From positions 248,001-312,000 of the forward strand of contig NZ_WWNB01000001.1 in NCBI RefSeq assembly GCF_012062845.1: a stretch of DNA of 64,000 nucleotides, in the 5' to 3' direction. The DNA comes from Halomonas salinarum (GTDB lineage Bacteria; Pseudomonadota; Gammaproteobacteria; Pseudomonadales; Halomonadaceae). Shown piece by piece: positions 26,818 to 35,580 of the stretch. The position numbers and the translations under genes were made by a program. Numbering within the stretch: the first letter of the stretch is position 1; the number at the start of each line of letters is the position of its first letter. The notes beneath the pieces are model-generated. The model worked only from the letters and a program-made list of their open reading frames with translations. It searched no databases and was not told the origin of the DNA.

Positions 26818-27507
26818 TCAAGCCGCTACGCCGAAGAGCGCCCCTACCCCGGCGGTTAGCCCCATCGCTAAGGCGCCCCAAAAGGCGACGCGCACCACTG
26901 ACGCAACAATCGGGGCACCGCCCGCCCGTGCAGCCAGCAGACCCAATAGCGCCAGGAAAACAAGCGAGCTGCCAGAAAGCCCCCACATGAGCGTGGCAGC
27001 CGGCAGTAACACGACCATCAATAGCGGCATTGCGGCACCCACCGCAAAGGTGGCCGCCGAGGCGAAAGCGGCTTGCACAGGCTTGGCGGCCAAGGTTTCC
27101 GATATGCCGAGTTCATCTCGCGCATGCGCGCCAAGCGAGTCGTGTTCCATCAGTTGCGTTGCGACCTGGCCGGCCAGTTGCTCATCGAGGCCACGTTCGA
27201 CATAGATGGCTTTGAGTTCTGCGTGCTCTTGCCTGGGGTTGTCGGCGAGCTCTTGTTTCTCCCGCGCCAGATCCGCGCTTTCGGTATCGGACTGTGAGCT
27301 GACCGACACATACTCGCCGGCCGCCATCGACATGGCACCTGCGACAAGGCCGGCCACACCCGCCACCAGAATCGTCTCTGTCGTGGCGCCCGACGCCGCC
27401 ACGCCCAGCACCAGGCTCGCCGTGGAGACTATGCCATCATTCGCGCCAAGCACAGCCGCGCGAAGCCAGCCAATGCGGTGCGTTCTATGTCGTTCGGTGT
27501 GCTGCAT
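26818..27507 (-). CDS. VIT1/CCC1-family iron/manganese transporter
   Basis: About 229 aa, membrane protein of the VIT1/CCC1 family. It shows the signature LRAAVLGANDGIVSTASLVLGVAA in the first helix, AGAMSMAAGEYVSVSSQ in the second, a charged cytoplasmic helical region (EKQELADNPRQEHAEL) and three C-terminal helices. Members move Fe2+ or Mn2+ across membranes. ATG 27507 has GAGGAAGG upstream; an ATG eight codons earlier lacks one. A monocistronic minus-strand gene between the NERD gene and the TRAP operon terminator. Confidence 0.9.
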   Translation of the reverse strand: MQHTERHRTHRIGWLRAAVLGANDGIVSTASLVLGVAASGATTETILVAGVAGLVAGAMSMAAGEYVSVSSQSDTESADLAREKQELADNPRQEHAELKAIYVERGLDEQLAGQVATQLMEHDSLGAHARDELGISETLAAKPVQAAFASAATFAVGAAMPLLMVVLLPAATLMWGLSGSSLVFLALLGLLAARAGGAPIVASVVRVAFWGALAMGLTAGVGALFGVAA

Positions 27508-27656
27508 GCGGCCTTCCTCGTGGTGTGTCATTTTCCAGCTTGCTGATTGTTACTCGACGCTCGCCCGTATCAACTCAGCACCAGGTACCAATCACTCTAT
27601 GTGGCACTGAGTAAGACTATCCATTGATGGACTTGGCGTATCGATTGTTCATGCAC

Positions 27657-27695
27657 AAAAAAAAGCGGCCGTCAGACACATCTGACGGCCGCTTT
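27657..27695 (-). terminator. Strong rho-independent terminator of TRAP-UspA operon
   Basis: A 15-bp perfect stem (27662-27676 with 27681-27695, loop CACA) lies 17 nt past the uspA stop. Read leftward it is followed by eight U residues. It is the clearest terminator in the window. Confidence 0.92.
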
Positions 27696-27712
27696 CCCAC
27701 TACATTAACGAC

Positions 27713-28138
27713 TTAGCGAATCACAAAGACCGAGCAACCGGCATGACGCACCACCCGCTCGGCTGTCGAACCGATAAAGTAGTCGGTGAATCCAGGCCGG
27801 CTGGCCATCATCAGGATGGCATCGGCACCAATCTCCGAAGCGTATTCGAGAATCTGGTCATGAGCGCCGCCTTCTCGGGTGACGACATTCATGGTGACGT
27901 TCTCCACCTTCAGCGACTCGGACAGGCTCTGCAGCTGGGCCTGAGCCTCCTGTTGATGTTCAGCGTACTGGCTTTCCCCTAGCTGAATCATCAACGCTTC
28001 CTTGTGGACTGTAATCGGGTCCACATAGAGCAAGGTGATGCTGCCCGCGCCATCAATCAACAAGCGGGCCGACTCCCGCAGCCTAGCGAGCTGCTCTTGA
28101 TGAACGAGATCGACTGGAATCAGGATGTGATTGAACAT
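27713..28138 (-). CDS. Universal stress protein UspA family (TeaD-like)
   Basis: A 141-aa UspA-type protein. It starts MFNHILIPVD and has the ATP-binding C-terminal pattern GADAILMMASRPGFTDYFIGSTAERVVRHAGCSVFVIR (G-2x-G-9x-G-S/T form). It is the last gene of a TRAP operon, 9 nt after dctM. In Halomonas elongata the equivalent TeaD is cotranscribed with the ectoine TRAP transporter TeaABC and tunes uptake, so a regulatory role on this transporter is likely by analogy. The substrate of the present transporter may differ. Confidence 0.88.
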   Translation of the reverse strand: MFNHILIPVDLVHQEQLARLRESARLLIDGAGSITLLYVDPITVHKEALMIQLGESQYAEHQQEAQAQLQSLSESLKVENVTMNVVTREGGAHDQILEYASEIGADAILMMASRPGFTDYFIGSTAERVVRHAGCSVFVIR

Positions 28139-28147
28139 GGATTCACC

Positions 28148-29470
28148 TCAACTCATGACTTTGTTGGGCAGCCAAAGCACGATCTCCGGGAAAATCATGC
28201 ACAGGATTAGCACGACCAGGTTCACCGCTATAAATGGCGTGACTGATCGGTATATTTCCCCCATTCCGACATCCGCCGGTGCAATCCCCTTCAGGTAGAA
28301 CAGAGCGAAGCCATAGGGCGGAGTCTGCACGGCAATCAGGATGTTGAGAATCATCAGGACACCGAACCAGATGGGGTCATAACCCAGCGAAACGGCAATC
28401 GGCGTAAACAGGGGCGCACACATCAGTACGATGATGAACTCATCGATGATGAAGCCCAGCAGCAACATGATCAGCTGGAACATGATGATGATCATGATGG
28501 GCGGCAGGTCCAGGCTAGCGGCGAGATCGGCCACCATGCTCTGTACCCCCATCAGCAAATGGAAATTGCTGAAGACCGAGGCACCGAAGATGATCCACAT
28601 GGCCACGCTGACCAAGGTGGCAGTCTGAAACCCTGCAGACTGCAGCATGGCGGGCCTGAAACGCTTGAACAGGATCGCAAGCAGAATAGCCCCGACAACC
28701 CCGATGGCGCCCGACTCGGTCGGGGTGGCAATACCCGTGATGATGCTGCCCAGCACAACGAAGATCAGCAGTAGCGCGGAAAGGCCATCGCGCAGGATGA
28801 GAAACTTCTGCTTGGGTGTGGGGGCAGGCTCATCGTTATTATCCGTGTCCCGGGGAGCACGAGACGGATTAAGCCAGCAACTGACAACCACATAGGTGAT
28901 CAGCAGTACGATCGTCAGCAACGCCGGCATCATGGCGCCAAGAAACATGCGCCCGACCGAGTTCTGGGTCGCTGCGGCGAACATGATCATGGGAATACTG
29001 GGCGGAATCAGGATACCCAGGCCACCGCCTGCCATGATGACGCCAAGCGCCAGTCGTCTGTTATAGCCACGGTTCAGCATCGGACGCAGGGCGATACTGC
29101 CGGAGGTCATGATGCCAGCACCGATGATGCCCACCATGGCACCAATCATCGAGCATACCCCGATAACGCTGATGGCCAGAGAACCACGCACGCGACCGAG
29201 CAGCAGCTGACTGGCGTTGAACATGGCATCGCCGATGCCTGACTTGGTAAGCAACTGCCCCATGTAGATATACAGGGGGATAGCCAGGAGGATGAAGCTG
29301 AAGAAGGTCGATTCCAGAGTGGTTGGAATGACATTAAAGATGCCCTCGCCCCAGGTCGTATAGCCAATCGCCATGGCAATGCCGCCCAGCGCGAGGCCGA
29401 CAGGGGCGCCCAGGGCGAAGAAGATCAGGATGCACAGCAGCAGCACCCCAGTCAGCAGTTCAATCCCCAT
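28148..29470 (-). CDS. dctM: TRAP transporter large permease (DctM)
   Basis: A 440-aa polytopic inner-membrane protein, about 12 helices, of the DctM/SiaM family. Typical features are the N-terminal LALGAPVGLALGG-type loop, GGGLGILIPPSIPMIMFA and QTPPYGFALFYLKG near the end. It carries the Na+-coupled transport site. It overlaps the small subunit gene by 11 nt and precedes uspA. GAGGGGACTC precedes the ATG. Confidence 0.93.
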   Translation of the reverse strand: MGIELLTGVLLLCILIFFALGAPVGLALGGIAMAIGYTTWGEGIFNVIPTTLESTFFSFILLAIPLYIYMGQLLTKSGIGDAMFNASQLLLGRVRGSLAISVIGVCSMIGAMVGIIGAGIMTSGSIALRPMLNRGYNRRLALGVIMAGGGLGILIPPSIPMIMFAAATQNSVGRMFLGAMMPALLTIVLLITYVVVSCWLNPSRAPRDTDNNDEPAPTPKQKFLILRDGLSALLLIFVVLGSIITGIATPTESGAIGVVGAILLAILFKRFRPAMLQSAGFQTATLVSVAMWIIFGASVFSNFHLLMGVQSMVADLAASLDLPPIMIIIMFQLIMLLLGFIIDEFIIVLMCAPLFTPIAVSLGYDPIWFGVLMILNILIAVQTPPYGFALFYLKGIAPADVGMGEIYRSVTPFIAVNLVVLILCMIFPEIVLWLPNKVMS

Positions 29471-30008
29471 GATGAGTCCCCTCTTTTTGTTTCAGCAGCG
29501 GGGTCCCCGTCGCTAGATAATAAACATCGTTTAATGTGTCCCGCGCCAATTGGGCAATAAAAAGCCCACAGGCAATGATCATCATTATCCAGAAGTGATA
29601 CATGGGCGGCGCCCACTCACTTTCGCGGCGGTAATCGTATTCCAGGGCCTCAAACAGCTTGCCGGTACTCACCTTCACGATAATGATCAGGAAGAAGATA
29701 CCTAGGGCGAAACCAATGATGTTGAAGACACTCTTGGCCTTGGGTGAGACCTTCAGATAGAGAATGTCGACGTTGATGTGTGCCCGCTTCTGCTGGGCAT
29801 AAGCGCCACCCAGGGCCGTAATATAGCCGAACAGAAACAGTGACGTGTCGTAGGCCCAGATGGTGGGACTACCGAGTACATAGCGGGCGAACACTTCAAA
29901 GGCGACGATGCCGGCCAATAGCGGCATCAGGTAGGAAGCTGCTTTGCCCGTCAGCATGACAATGAAATCAATACTGTGGCAGAGCCCCCTCAGAAACGTA
30001 TGGAACAT
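29460..30008 (-). CDS. dctQ: TRAP transporter small permease (DctQ)
   Basis: A 182-aa, four-helix DctQ subunit that pairs with the overlapping DctM. The motif FEVFARYVLGSPTIWAYDTSLFLFGYITALGGAYAQQKRAHINVD is the family pattern (ExxxRY...W..E/D...G...A...HI.VD). GGAGATC lies upstream of the ATG. Separated from dctP by 245 bp containing two hairpins. Confidence 0.92.
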   Translation of the reverse strand: MFHTFLRGLCHSIDFIVMLTGKAASYLMPLLAGIVAFEVFARYVLGSPTIWAYDTSLFLFGYITALGGAYAQQKRAHINVDILYLKVSPKAKSVFNIIGFALGIFFLIIIVKVSTGKLFEALEYDYRRESEWAPPMYHFWIMMIIACGLFIAQLARDTLNDVYYLATGTPLLKQKEGTHHGD

Positions 30009-30033
30009 AAGGGATCTCCTGAAATCATGAAAA

Positions 30034-30060
30034 GGCGGAAAGCACCGCGTACTTTCCGCC
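30034..30060 (-). promoter_or_regulatory. Intercistronic hairpin 1 between dctP and dctQ
   Basis: A 9-bp stem GGCGGAAAG/CTTTCCGCC with a 9-nt loop. Read leftward it is followed by UUUUC, so it may act as a partial terminator or mRNA 3'-end stabiliser. Excess of binding protein over membrane subunits is usual in these operons. Confidence 0.6.
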
Positions 30061-30091
30061 TCGTTTTTGGCCTTCTCGTTTCTGAGAATGA

Positions 30092-30125
30092 TTGAGCCGA
30101 CACCTCAAGCTCAGTGTCGGCTCAA
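30092..30125 (-). promoter_or_regulatory. Intercistronic hairpin 2 after dctP
   Basis: A 12-bp perfect stem TTGAGCCGACAC/GTGTCGGCTCAA with a 10-nt loop and no U run. Probably an mRNA-stabilising structure downstream of dctP. Confidence 0.6.
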
Positions 30126-30253
30126 CAAGAAAGTGCATTGGTGCATTTCCATCGGCCGAAAGTCCGATAATGGCCATGAAAAGCGGGGGAAGTCACAACA
30201 CGCCGCCCGCTTTCAAGAGCGCTAATGCAGTAGGCGAAACGCCCATTGCATTA

Positions 30254-31279
30254 TCAGTAACCGGTCTCATTCAGGATTTCGATCAACTGCTCGCTGTATT
30301 TACCCTGTTTGGCATACTCTTCACGCAGCGTCTCACCAGCTTCAGCCCATGCTTCCTTGTCGGCTTCGCTCGGCTCCGGGCTCCACTTCATGCCATTGGC
30401 CTTCATTTCTTCTATGGCCTCGCTTTCCCACTCCTGAGACTTGGTCAGCTGCTGCTCGGCATGAATCTCGGTGGCCTCGCGCACGGCTGCTTTCAGCTCA
30501 TCGGGCAGCTTGTTCCAGGCATTGCGATTAACCACGATCGGCAGAACCTGCGCGCCGGCCAGCGGCAGCGGGTACATGTACTTGGCGACTTCAACATGGT
30601 TACCGTCGCGGTGGTCGATCATGTTGCTGCCGATAGAACCGTCGATGACGCCGGTAGCAAGACTGGTGTAAATCTCGCTCCAGGCCATGGAAACGGGAGA
30701 AGCCCCCAGGTTACGCAGGAACTTGCCGTAGGCGCCGGGCGCACGAATCTTCAGCCCCTCAAAATCTTCTACCGACTCGATCGGCTCTTTGGTCAGGATA
30801 TAGACCGGCGGCTGGATGTAGGGCTCGAGCCATACCAGACCCTGGGAACCATAGGCCTCTTCCAGAACCTCGCCCCAGCCCTTCTCGTGGAACAGGCTGT
30901 AAAGCTCATCGGTATCAGAGGTACCGCCCGGCAGGCCAATCTCGACGACACCGGCCGGCAGCTCACCGGCGTGCATCGACTGGAAGGGGGCACCCATGGT
31001 GATAAGCCCGGATTTTACTGCGCCCAGCAGGCCAGTGGTGCCAACACCTTCGCCGGAGTAGAGAACCTGTACATTAATGCGGCCATCGGAGAGCTCCTCG
31101 ATGTTCTCGCCAAGATTCTCGTAAAGCTCGCCAAACGCGGTTCCCCGACTGTAAAGGTTGCTGAATCGCCAGTTGTATTCTGCGGCAGCCACATCGGCGG
31201 CGGCGACGCTGAATGCCAGACCTAGCCCAAGCGCTGATGTAGAGAGCTTCTTCTTGAATTTACGATAGTTATTCAACAT
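30254..31279 (-). CDS. dctP: TRAP transporter substrate-binding protein (DctP)
   Basis: A 341-aa periplasmic DctP-type receptor. The signal peptide ends near AAA/AEYNW. The core holds the conserved segment EDFEGLKIRAPGAYGKFLRNLGASPVSM, with the Arg that binds the substrate carboxylate, and EIYTSLATGVIDGS. It does not obviously match TeaA, so ectoine cannot be assumed; any carboxylate is possible. AAGGATAAAAAG precedes the ATG. The plus-strand frame across it is antisense. Confidence 0.92.
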   Translation of the reverse strand: MLNNYRKFKKKLSTSALGLGLAFSVAAADVAAAEYNWRFSNLYSRGTAFGELYENLGENIEELSDGRINVQVLYSGEGVGTTGLLGAVKSGLITMGAPFQSMHAGELPAGVVEIGLPGGTSDTDELYSLFHEKGWGEVLEEAYGSQGLVWLEPYIQPPVYILTKEPIESVEDFEGLKIRAPGAYGKFLRNLGASPVSMAWSEIYTSLATGVIDGSIGSNMIDHRDGNHVEVAKYMYPLPLAGAQVLPIVVNRNAWNKLPDELKAAVREATEIHAEQQLTKSQEWESEAIEEMKANGMKWSPEPSEADKEAWAEAGETLREEYAKQGKYSEQLIEILNETGY

Positions 31280-31654
31280 CTTTTTATCCTTAGAGGGCCT
31301 ATCGAGTGTTCACAGGGATGCAACATTAGTCTACAAAATTATTGCAGCTCTAGCTCGGCTTTTGTGTGGCGCCAGCCAGCGTCGAGACGAACCGAACGCT
31401 TCCAAGCATAGCCGGCCATTGTCGCGTTATACAATCGACGCCCCATCCTGGTCCCCGTAGCCAAGCGGCACCTTTGCCCAATGCTCGCCCCGGTATCTAG
31501 CCGTGTTGGCATAGGCCTTTCTATATCCAGCCATTGCTTAGCGAAATCGACGTGACGGGCATTATCACCACCTCGCGCCCTATCTCATGCCCTATCCCGA
31601 CTGCCTGCCGGCCCGTGATAAACTCCTGACCGCCGCTTTCTCAGGAGCCCGATC
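31280..31654. other. Divergent intergenic region, dctP/argE
   Basis: A 375-bp region between the two divergent genes. It holds the dctP promoter region near 31310-31350 and the argE ribosome binding site (CTCAGGAG). I see no coding frame, RNA gene or repeat. Confidence 0.6.
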
Positions 31655-32809
31655 ATGAATGCCACCGCTTTGCTCGAGACCCTGGTGGGTTTTGCCACCG
31701 TCTCTCGCGACTCCAACCTGGAACTGATCCGCTTCATCGAAGGCTACCTCGATGATCATGGCGTGCCCTACCAGCGCATCGAGAACGATGATGGCAGCAA
31801 GGCCAACCTCTTGGCGCGCATTGGGCCAGCTGTCGAGGGGGGCGTGGTGCTATCCGGGCACACCGACGTGGTGCCGGTAGATGGCCAACCCTGGTCGAGC
31901 GACCCTTTCACGCTGCGTGACGGCGGTGACGAGCGCCTCTATGGTCGCGGCACCTGTGACATGAAGGGCTTTATTGCCTGCGCGCTGGCTCAGGTGCCGC
32001 AGTGGGTCGAACAGACCCTCGAGCGGCCGATCTACCTAGCGTTTTCTTACGATGAGGAAGTCGGTTGCCTGGGCGCACCGAGCCTGATCGAGCGGCTGAT
32101 GGCCGACGAGCCGCGCCCGGCGGCGGTGATTGTCGGCGAACCGACGCTGATGGCACCGGTGGTGGCCCACAAGGGCATCACCAATCTGCGCACCACTGTC
32201 ACCGGCCAGGCCGCCCATTCAAGCCAGGTGTATCAGGGCGTCTCGGCGATCCACGTCGCCGCGCGGCTAGTTACCCGCATCGAGGACATCATGGAGGAGC
32301 TGAAGGCCGAGGGACGTATCGACGAGGCGTTCAACGTGGCGCATTCGAGCCTTCACGTGGGGCGCATTCAGGGCGGCACGGCAATCAACATCAAGGCCCG
32401 GGAGTGTCACTTCGACTGGGAGATTCGCCACCTGCCAAGCGACAGCTTCGAGACGCTCTATTCACGCTTCGAGGATTACGCCCGGGAAATCGAGGCCGAG
32501 ATGCAGGCGCGCTCGCCGGGCACCGGCATCGTCACCGAGCATATTACCCAGACGGTACCGGCACTCGCCGACCGCGATAACGCCGAGGCAGTGGCGCTGT
32601 GCCGCCAACTGCTCGGTGACAAGCCCAATGAAGCAGTGGCCTACACCACCGAGGCCGGCCAGTTTCAGGGCGTGGGGCTGCCTACCGTGATCTGCGGGCC
32701 GGGCAGCATCGGCCAGGCGCACCAGCCCGACGAATACGTGGAACACGAGCAGCTCGCAGCCTGCGACCAGTTCATGCAGGCGCTGGGCAAGGCGCTTCAC
32801 CCGGCCTGA
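31655..32809 (+). CDS. argE: Acetylornithine deacetylase
   Basis: A 384-aa M20-family zinc hydrolase that removes the acetyl group from N-acetylornithine in arginine synthesis. Metal ligands are SGHTDVVP (His, Asp), GRGTCDMKG (Asp), YDEEVGCLG (Glu-Glu) and a C-terminal CGPGSIGQAHQPDEYV (His). The pattern and length fit proteobacterial ArgE rather than DapE. AGGAGCCCG precedes the ATG. The amidotransferase gene follows 35 nt later. Confidence 0.88.
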   Translation: MNATALLETLVGFATVSRDSNLELIRFIEGYLDDHGVPYQRIENDDGSKANLLARIGPAVEGGVVLSGHTDVVPVDGQPWSSDPFTLRDGGDERLYGRGTCDMKGFIACALAQVPQWVEQTLERPIYLAFSYDEEVGCLGAPSLIERLMADEPRPAAVIVGEPTLMAPVVAHKGITNLRTTVTGQAAHSSQVYQGVSAIHVAARLVTRIEDIMEELKAEGRIDEAFNVAHSSLHVGRIQGGTAINIKARECHFDWEIRHLPSDSFETLYSRFEDYAREIEAEMQARSPGTGIVTEHITQTVPALADRDNAEAVALCRQLLGDKPNEAVAYTTEAGQFQGVGLPTVICGPGSIGQAHQPDEYVEHEQLAACDQFMQALGKALHPA

Positions 32810-32844
32810 GCCTCCACCCACGAGACCACTGCAGGGAAGCACGC

Positions 32845-33567
32845 ATGCCACGACTGCTGCTGATCAAGACGGGGGACAGTTTCCCCGATGTCGCCGCCGA
32901 CTACGGTAATTTCGAGGCTCTGTTCCAGGCCCGCCTGCCCGACCATACGCTCGAGGTCTGGGATGCACGGGGCGGTATGCCGCCACCCGCCCATGACGCA
33001 CTCGATGGCGTACTGATCACCGGCTCCCATGCCATGGTCAGCGACGCCGAGCCCTGGAGCGAGGCGCTTAAGCCCTGGCTTCGCGAGGCCTGCGAGCGCA
33101 ACCTGGCATTACTCGGCGTCTGCTACGGCCATCAGCTAGTGGCCGAGGCGCTGGGCGGAACCAGCGGCTATCACCCGGACGGCCGCGAAACCGGCACCTT
33201 CGAGGTCGCGCTCACCGAGGCCGGCCGAGCAGATGCCCTGCTGGGCGCCCTGCCCGACCGTTTCCCGGCGCATCTGACCCATGCTCAGTCAGTGCTCACG
33301 CCTCCGGCAGGGGCGGTGGTGCTGGCACACAACGCCCACGACTCTTACCAGGCGCTTCGACTGGGGCCTCGCCAATGGAGTGTGCAGTTCCATCCGGAAT
33401 TCACCGCGCCGGTGTTACGGGCCTACCTCGAGCATCAGCGCGAGGGCCTCGCCGAGGCCGGCCAGAATGTGGCGGCCTTACGCCATGGCATTCAGGAAAC
33501 ACCCGAGGCCAACGCCCTGATCAATAACTTCGTCGTGCTGGCGACAGCGTCTACCGAAACCGGCTAG
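32845..33567 (+). CDS. Class I glutamine amidotransferase-like protein
   Basis: A 240-aa GATase1 domain protein. The nucleophile elbow GVCYGHQ and the HPE motif (QFHPEF) complete the Cys-His-Glu triad. It hydrolyses glutamine or a gamma-glutamyl substrate; stand-alone members resemble YfeJ/GuaA-like or gamma-glutamyl hydrolases, and the true substrate is unknown. No partner synthase is encoded here. Probably in one transcript with argE. A short hairpin (CCGGCTA/TAGCCGG, 33560-33577) overlaps its stop. Confidence 0.85.
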   Translation: MPRLLLIKTGDSFPDVAADYGNFEALFQARLPDHTLEVWDARGGMPPPAHDALDGVLITGSHAMVSDAEPWSEALKPWLREACERNLALLGVCYGHQLVAEALGGTSGYHPDGRETGTFEVALTEAGRADALLGALPDRFPAHLTHAQSVLTPPAGAVVLAHNAHDSYQALRLGPRQWSVQFHPEFTAPVLRAYLEHQREGLAEAGQNVAALRHGIQETPEANALINNFVVLATASTETG

Positions 33568-33577
33568 TGATAGCCGG
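33560..33577 (+). terminator. Short hairpin at end of amidotransferase gene
   Basis: Stem CCGGCTA/TAGCCGG with loop GTGA. It overlaps the stop codon and lies just before the gntR operator. No U run, so the terminator role is tentative. Confidence 0.4.
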
Positions 33578-33583
33578 CTTGCT

Positions 33584-33600
33584 CATATGTTCAACATATG
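33584..33600. promoter_or_regulatory. Operator of GntR regulator (autoregulation)
   Basis: CATATGTTCAACATATG: 8-bp perfect arms around one central base, 37 nt upstream of the gntR start. Core ATGT-TCA-ACAT matches sites at three other loci in this window and the FadR-subfamily GT-N3-AC core. Confidence 0.75.
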
Positions 33601-33637
33601 ACAACTTGAATTTACATTTTGCCGGACAAGAGCCTAC

Positions 33638-34405
33638 GTGAAGGACAAGCAGCAAAAGCCCAGTCAGCGCGTCAGCGTCGCCGAATATCTGGCCGAGGAA
33701 ATATTCTCTGGCCGCTATCAGGCTGGCGACTACGTGCCCAAGGAAGTCGATCTGTGTGAGCAATTCGCCATCAACCGCTCGGCGGTGCGAAGCGATCTGC
33801 GCCAATTGGTCGATGTCGGCATCATCGAGCGCATTTCGGGCCATGGCTCAAAGGTTCGCGAATATTCCGAGTGGAATATCCTCGACCCGACCGTCACCGG
33901 CTGGATGACGCGCTACGCCGCGCCAAACCCCAAGGTCCAGCGCGAGATCCTGTCATTCCGACTGGATGTTGAACCCTATGTCGCCATGATGGCTGCCCAA
34001 CGCGCCACGGCGCGCGACCTGGTCGCGATAGAGGAAGCTTTTGAAGGCATGGGCCAGAACATGCGCGAAGATGCCGGCCCGGAAGAAAGGCGCTTGCACA
34101 GCGATTACGACGTGGCCTTCCATGTCGCGATCTACAAGGCCACCCACAATATTGTCTGGGCGCAGCTTTCTCACATTCTGCGCCCCTCCATCTACTTGCT
34201 GATCAAGATGTCCAACGTCAGCACCACTGATCCCGAAGCGAGCCTCGAGTGCCACCGCAAGATGATGGAGGCCATCCGGACCCGCCGCCCACACGAAGCC
34301 TTCCGTGCCGCTCAAGCGGTGCTGGCCGGTACGGCCAACGCCTTGGGCATCAAACCCGGCGAATCGGTATTGGGCAGCAGCATCAATCTGACGCCGGACA
34401 CCTGA
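33638..34405 (+). CDS. FadR-type GntR regulator of pentose/aldonate genes
   Basis: A 255-aa regulator. The N-terminal winged helix (residues about 10-75) is GntR type, with KEVDLCEQFAINRSAVRSDLRQL. The linker WNILDPTVTGWM is shared with DgoR-like regulators. The C-terminal FCD domain has metal ligands in DYDVAFHVAIY and ECHRKMM, so a sugar acid is the likely ligand. The start is GTG at 33638 with no nearby ATG and a weak ribosome binding site. A perfect operator lies just upstream and copies lie before the sugar genes, so it probably represses them and itself until an intermediate accumulates. Confidence 0.85.
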   Translation: MKDKQQKPSQRVSVAEYLAEEIFSGRYQAGDYVPKEVDLCEQFAINRSAVRSDLRQLVDVGIIERISGHGSKVREYSEWNILDPTVTGWMTRYAAPNPKVQREILSFRLDVEPYVAMMAAQRATARDLVAIEEAFEGMGQNMREDAGPEERRLHSDYDVAFHVAIYKATHNIVWAQLSHILRPSIYLLIKMSNVSTTDPEASLECHRKMMEAIRTRRPHEAFRAAQAVLAGTANALGIKPGESVLGSSINLTPDT

Positions 34406-34470
34406 GCGACCGACATTTGAACGACAGACATGGCTCAACCGCCACACAGGCGGCCAAGCCGGTAATCCCA

Positions 34471-35397
34471 CTATTCGATAAACGCCTCTACCGTGCGCCG
34501 GTGCCCAAGCAATGCCGCATCGGCCAGGTGACGCAGCGGTGCAATATCGACATCGCTTTCCCCTGCCTTGAGTAGCTCAAAGAAGTGCGCATAGACGCCC
34601 TGATACTCTCGCTCCGGCTCGTCGATCACGACGTCGCCATCGAGAATCAAGCGCGCGCCACCGCCTTCAAGCGTCAACACACCAGTCTCGGTCTCGATGC
34701 GCATGTCCCAGCGCGGCGGATCCTCATGCCGGAAGTCGAAATCGGCATCCACCGCGACGCCGTCGGCGGTGCTAAAGGAAAGCTTGGCGGCAATCGGCGT
34801 CTGGCAGTTTTCCGGCACTTCAAGATCGGCGTGCTTGAGAAAGAACGGAGCGGGCATAAGCTGCGTGATAATCGACAGCGCATTGATCCCCGGATCAAAG
34901 ACGCCCATGCCACCGGCCGCCCAGATCCAGTCCTGCCCTGGGTGCCACACCCGCACGTCTTCATGCCAGTCGATGGTGACAGCGGTCACCGTTCTGTCCT
35001 TGAGCCAATCAAGGGCGCGACGGATGCCTGGCGCAAAGCGCGAATGCCAGGCGGCGAACAGCACGCTGCCGTTCGCCTCGGCCAGAGCCTTGAGATCCTC
35101 GGTCTCGGCAAGCGTCGCCCCCGGGGGCTTCTCGAGCAACACCGCCTTGCCGTGCACAAGCGCCTGGCGGGCCAGTTCATGGCGTAGGTGCGTTGGCGTA
35201 CAGATCGCGATGGCATCCAGGTCAGGCTCCGCCTCGAGCATGGCCGCGAGATCCGCATAACCGGCGATGCCTGGCAGCTCGGCGAAGGGGTCGGCTACGG
35301 CGACAAGCTCGATGCCCGGCGTGGCCTCGATGGCCGCCAGGTGCTGATCGCGCACGATCTTGCCAACCCCGACGATCCCCAAGCGAAAATGGGACAT
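34471..35397 (-). CDS. gal: Aldose 1-dehydrogenase (D-galactose/L-arabinose; Gfo/Idh/MocA)
   Basis: A 308-aa NAD(P)-dependent oxidoreductase. The Rossmann motif is GIVGVGKIVRDQH, EKPPGATL follows, and the C-terminal domain has AWHSRFAPGIRRALDWL, DWHEDVRVWHPGQDWIW and GVFDPGINALSI. These match the Pseudomonas fluorescens galactose dehydrogenase, which also oxidises L-arabinose. It makes the aldonolactone, the first step of the oxidative pathway. Downstream of xylD on the same strand (183-bp gap, no separate operator seen), so probably in the xylD transcript. Confidence 0.85.
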   Translation of the reverse strand: MSHFRLGIVGVGKIVRDQHLAAIEATPGIELVAVADPFAELPGIAGYADLAAMLEAEPDLDAIAICTPTHLRHELARQALVHGKAVLLEKPPGATLAETEDLKALAEANGSVLFAAWHSRFAPGIRRALDWLKDRTVTAVTIDWHEDVRVWHPGQDWIWAAGGMGVFDPGINALSIITQLMPAPFFLKHADLEVPENCQTPIAAKLSFSTADGVAVDADFDFRHEDPPRWDMRIETETGVLTLEGGGARLILDGDVVIDEPEREYQGVYAHFFELLKAGESDVDIAPLRHLADAALLGHRRTVEAFIE

Positions 35398-35580
35398 GAC
35401 ACACTCCTGCTAATAAAAACAATCGGACAGCAGTCTAGCGTCGTGACCTAGCGTCACAACAGCACGCACCGCCAATCACAGGCCATCGACCCGCTTGATC
35501 CAGGCCGGCGCGATTAGTCGAGACCAGTCACGACAGGCCCGACAAGATCAGGACAACACCAACGCCTGCTGACATCCGTT

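Noticed and set aside
30092..31225. Plus-strand frame of 377 codons over dctP
   Set aside because: It is the complement of a clear DctP receptor gene; its product has no recognisable features.
28148..31279. Naming the TRAP genes teaABC
   Set aside because: Gene order and the UspA gene fit, but the receptor sequence does not look like TeaA, so an ectoine substrate is not supported.
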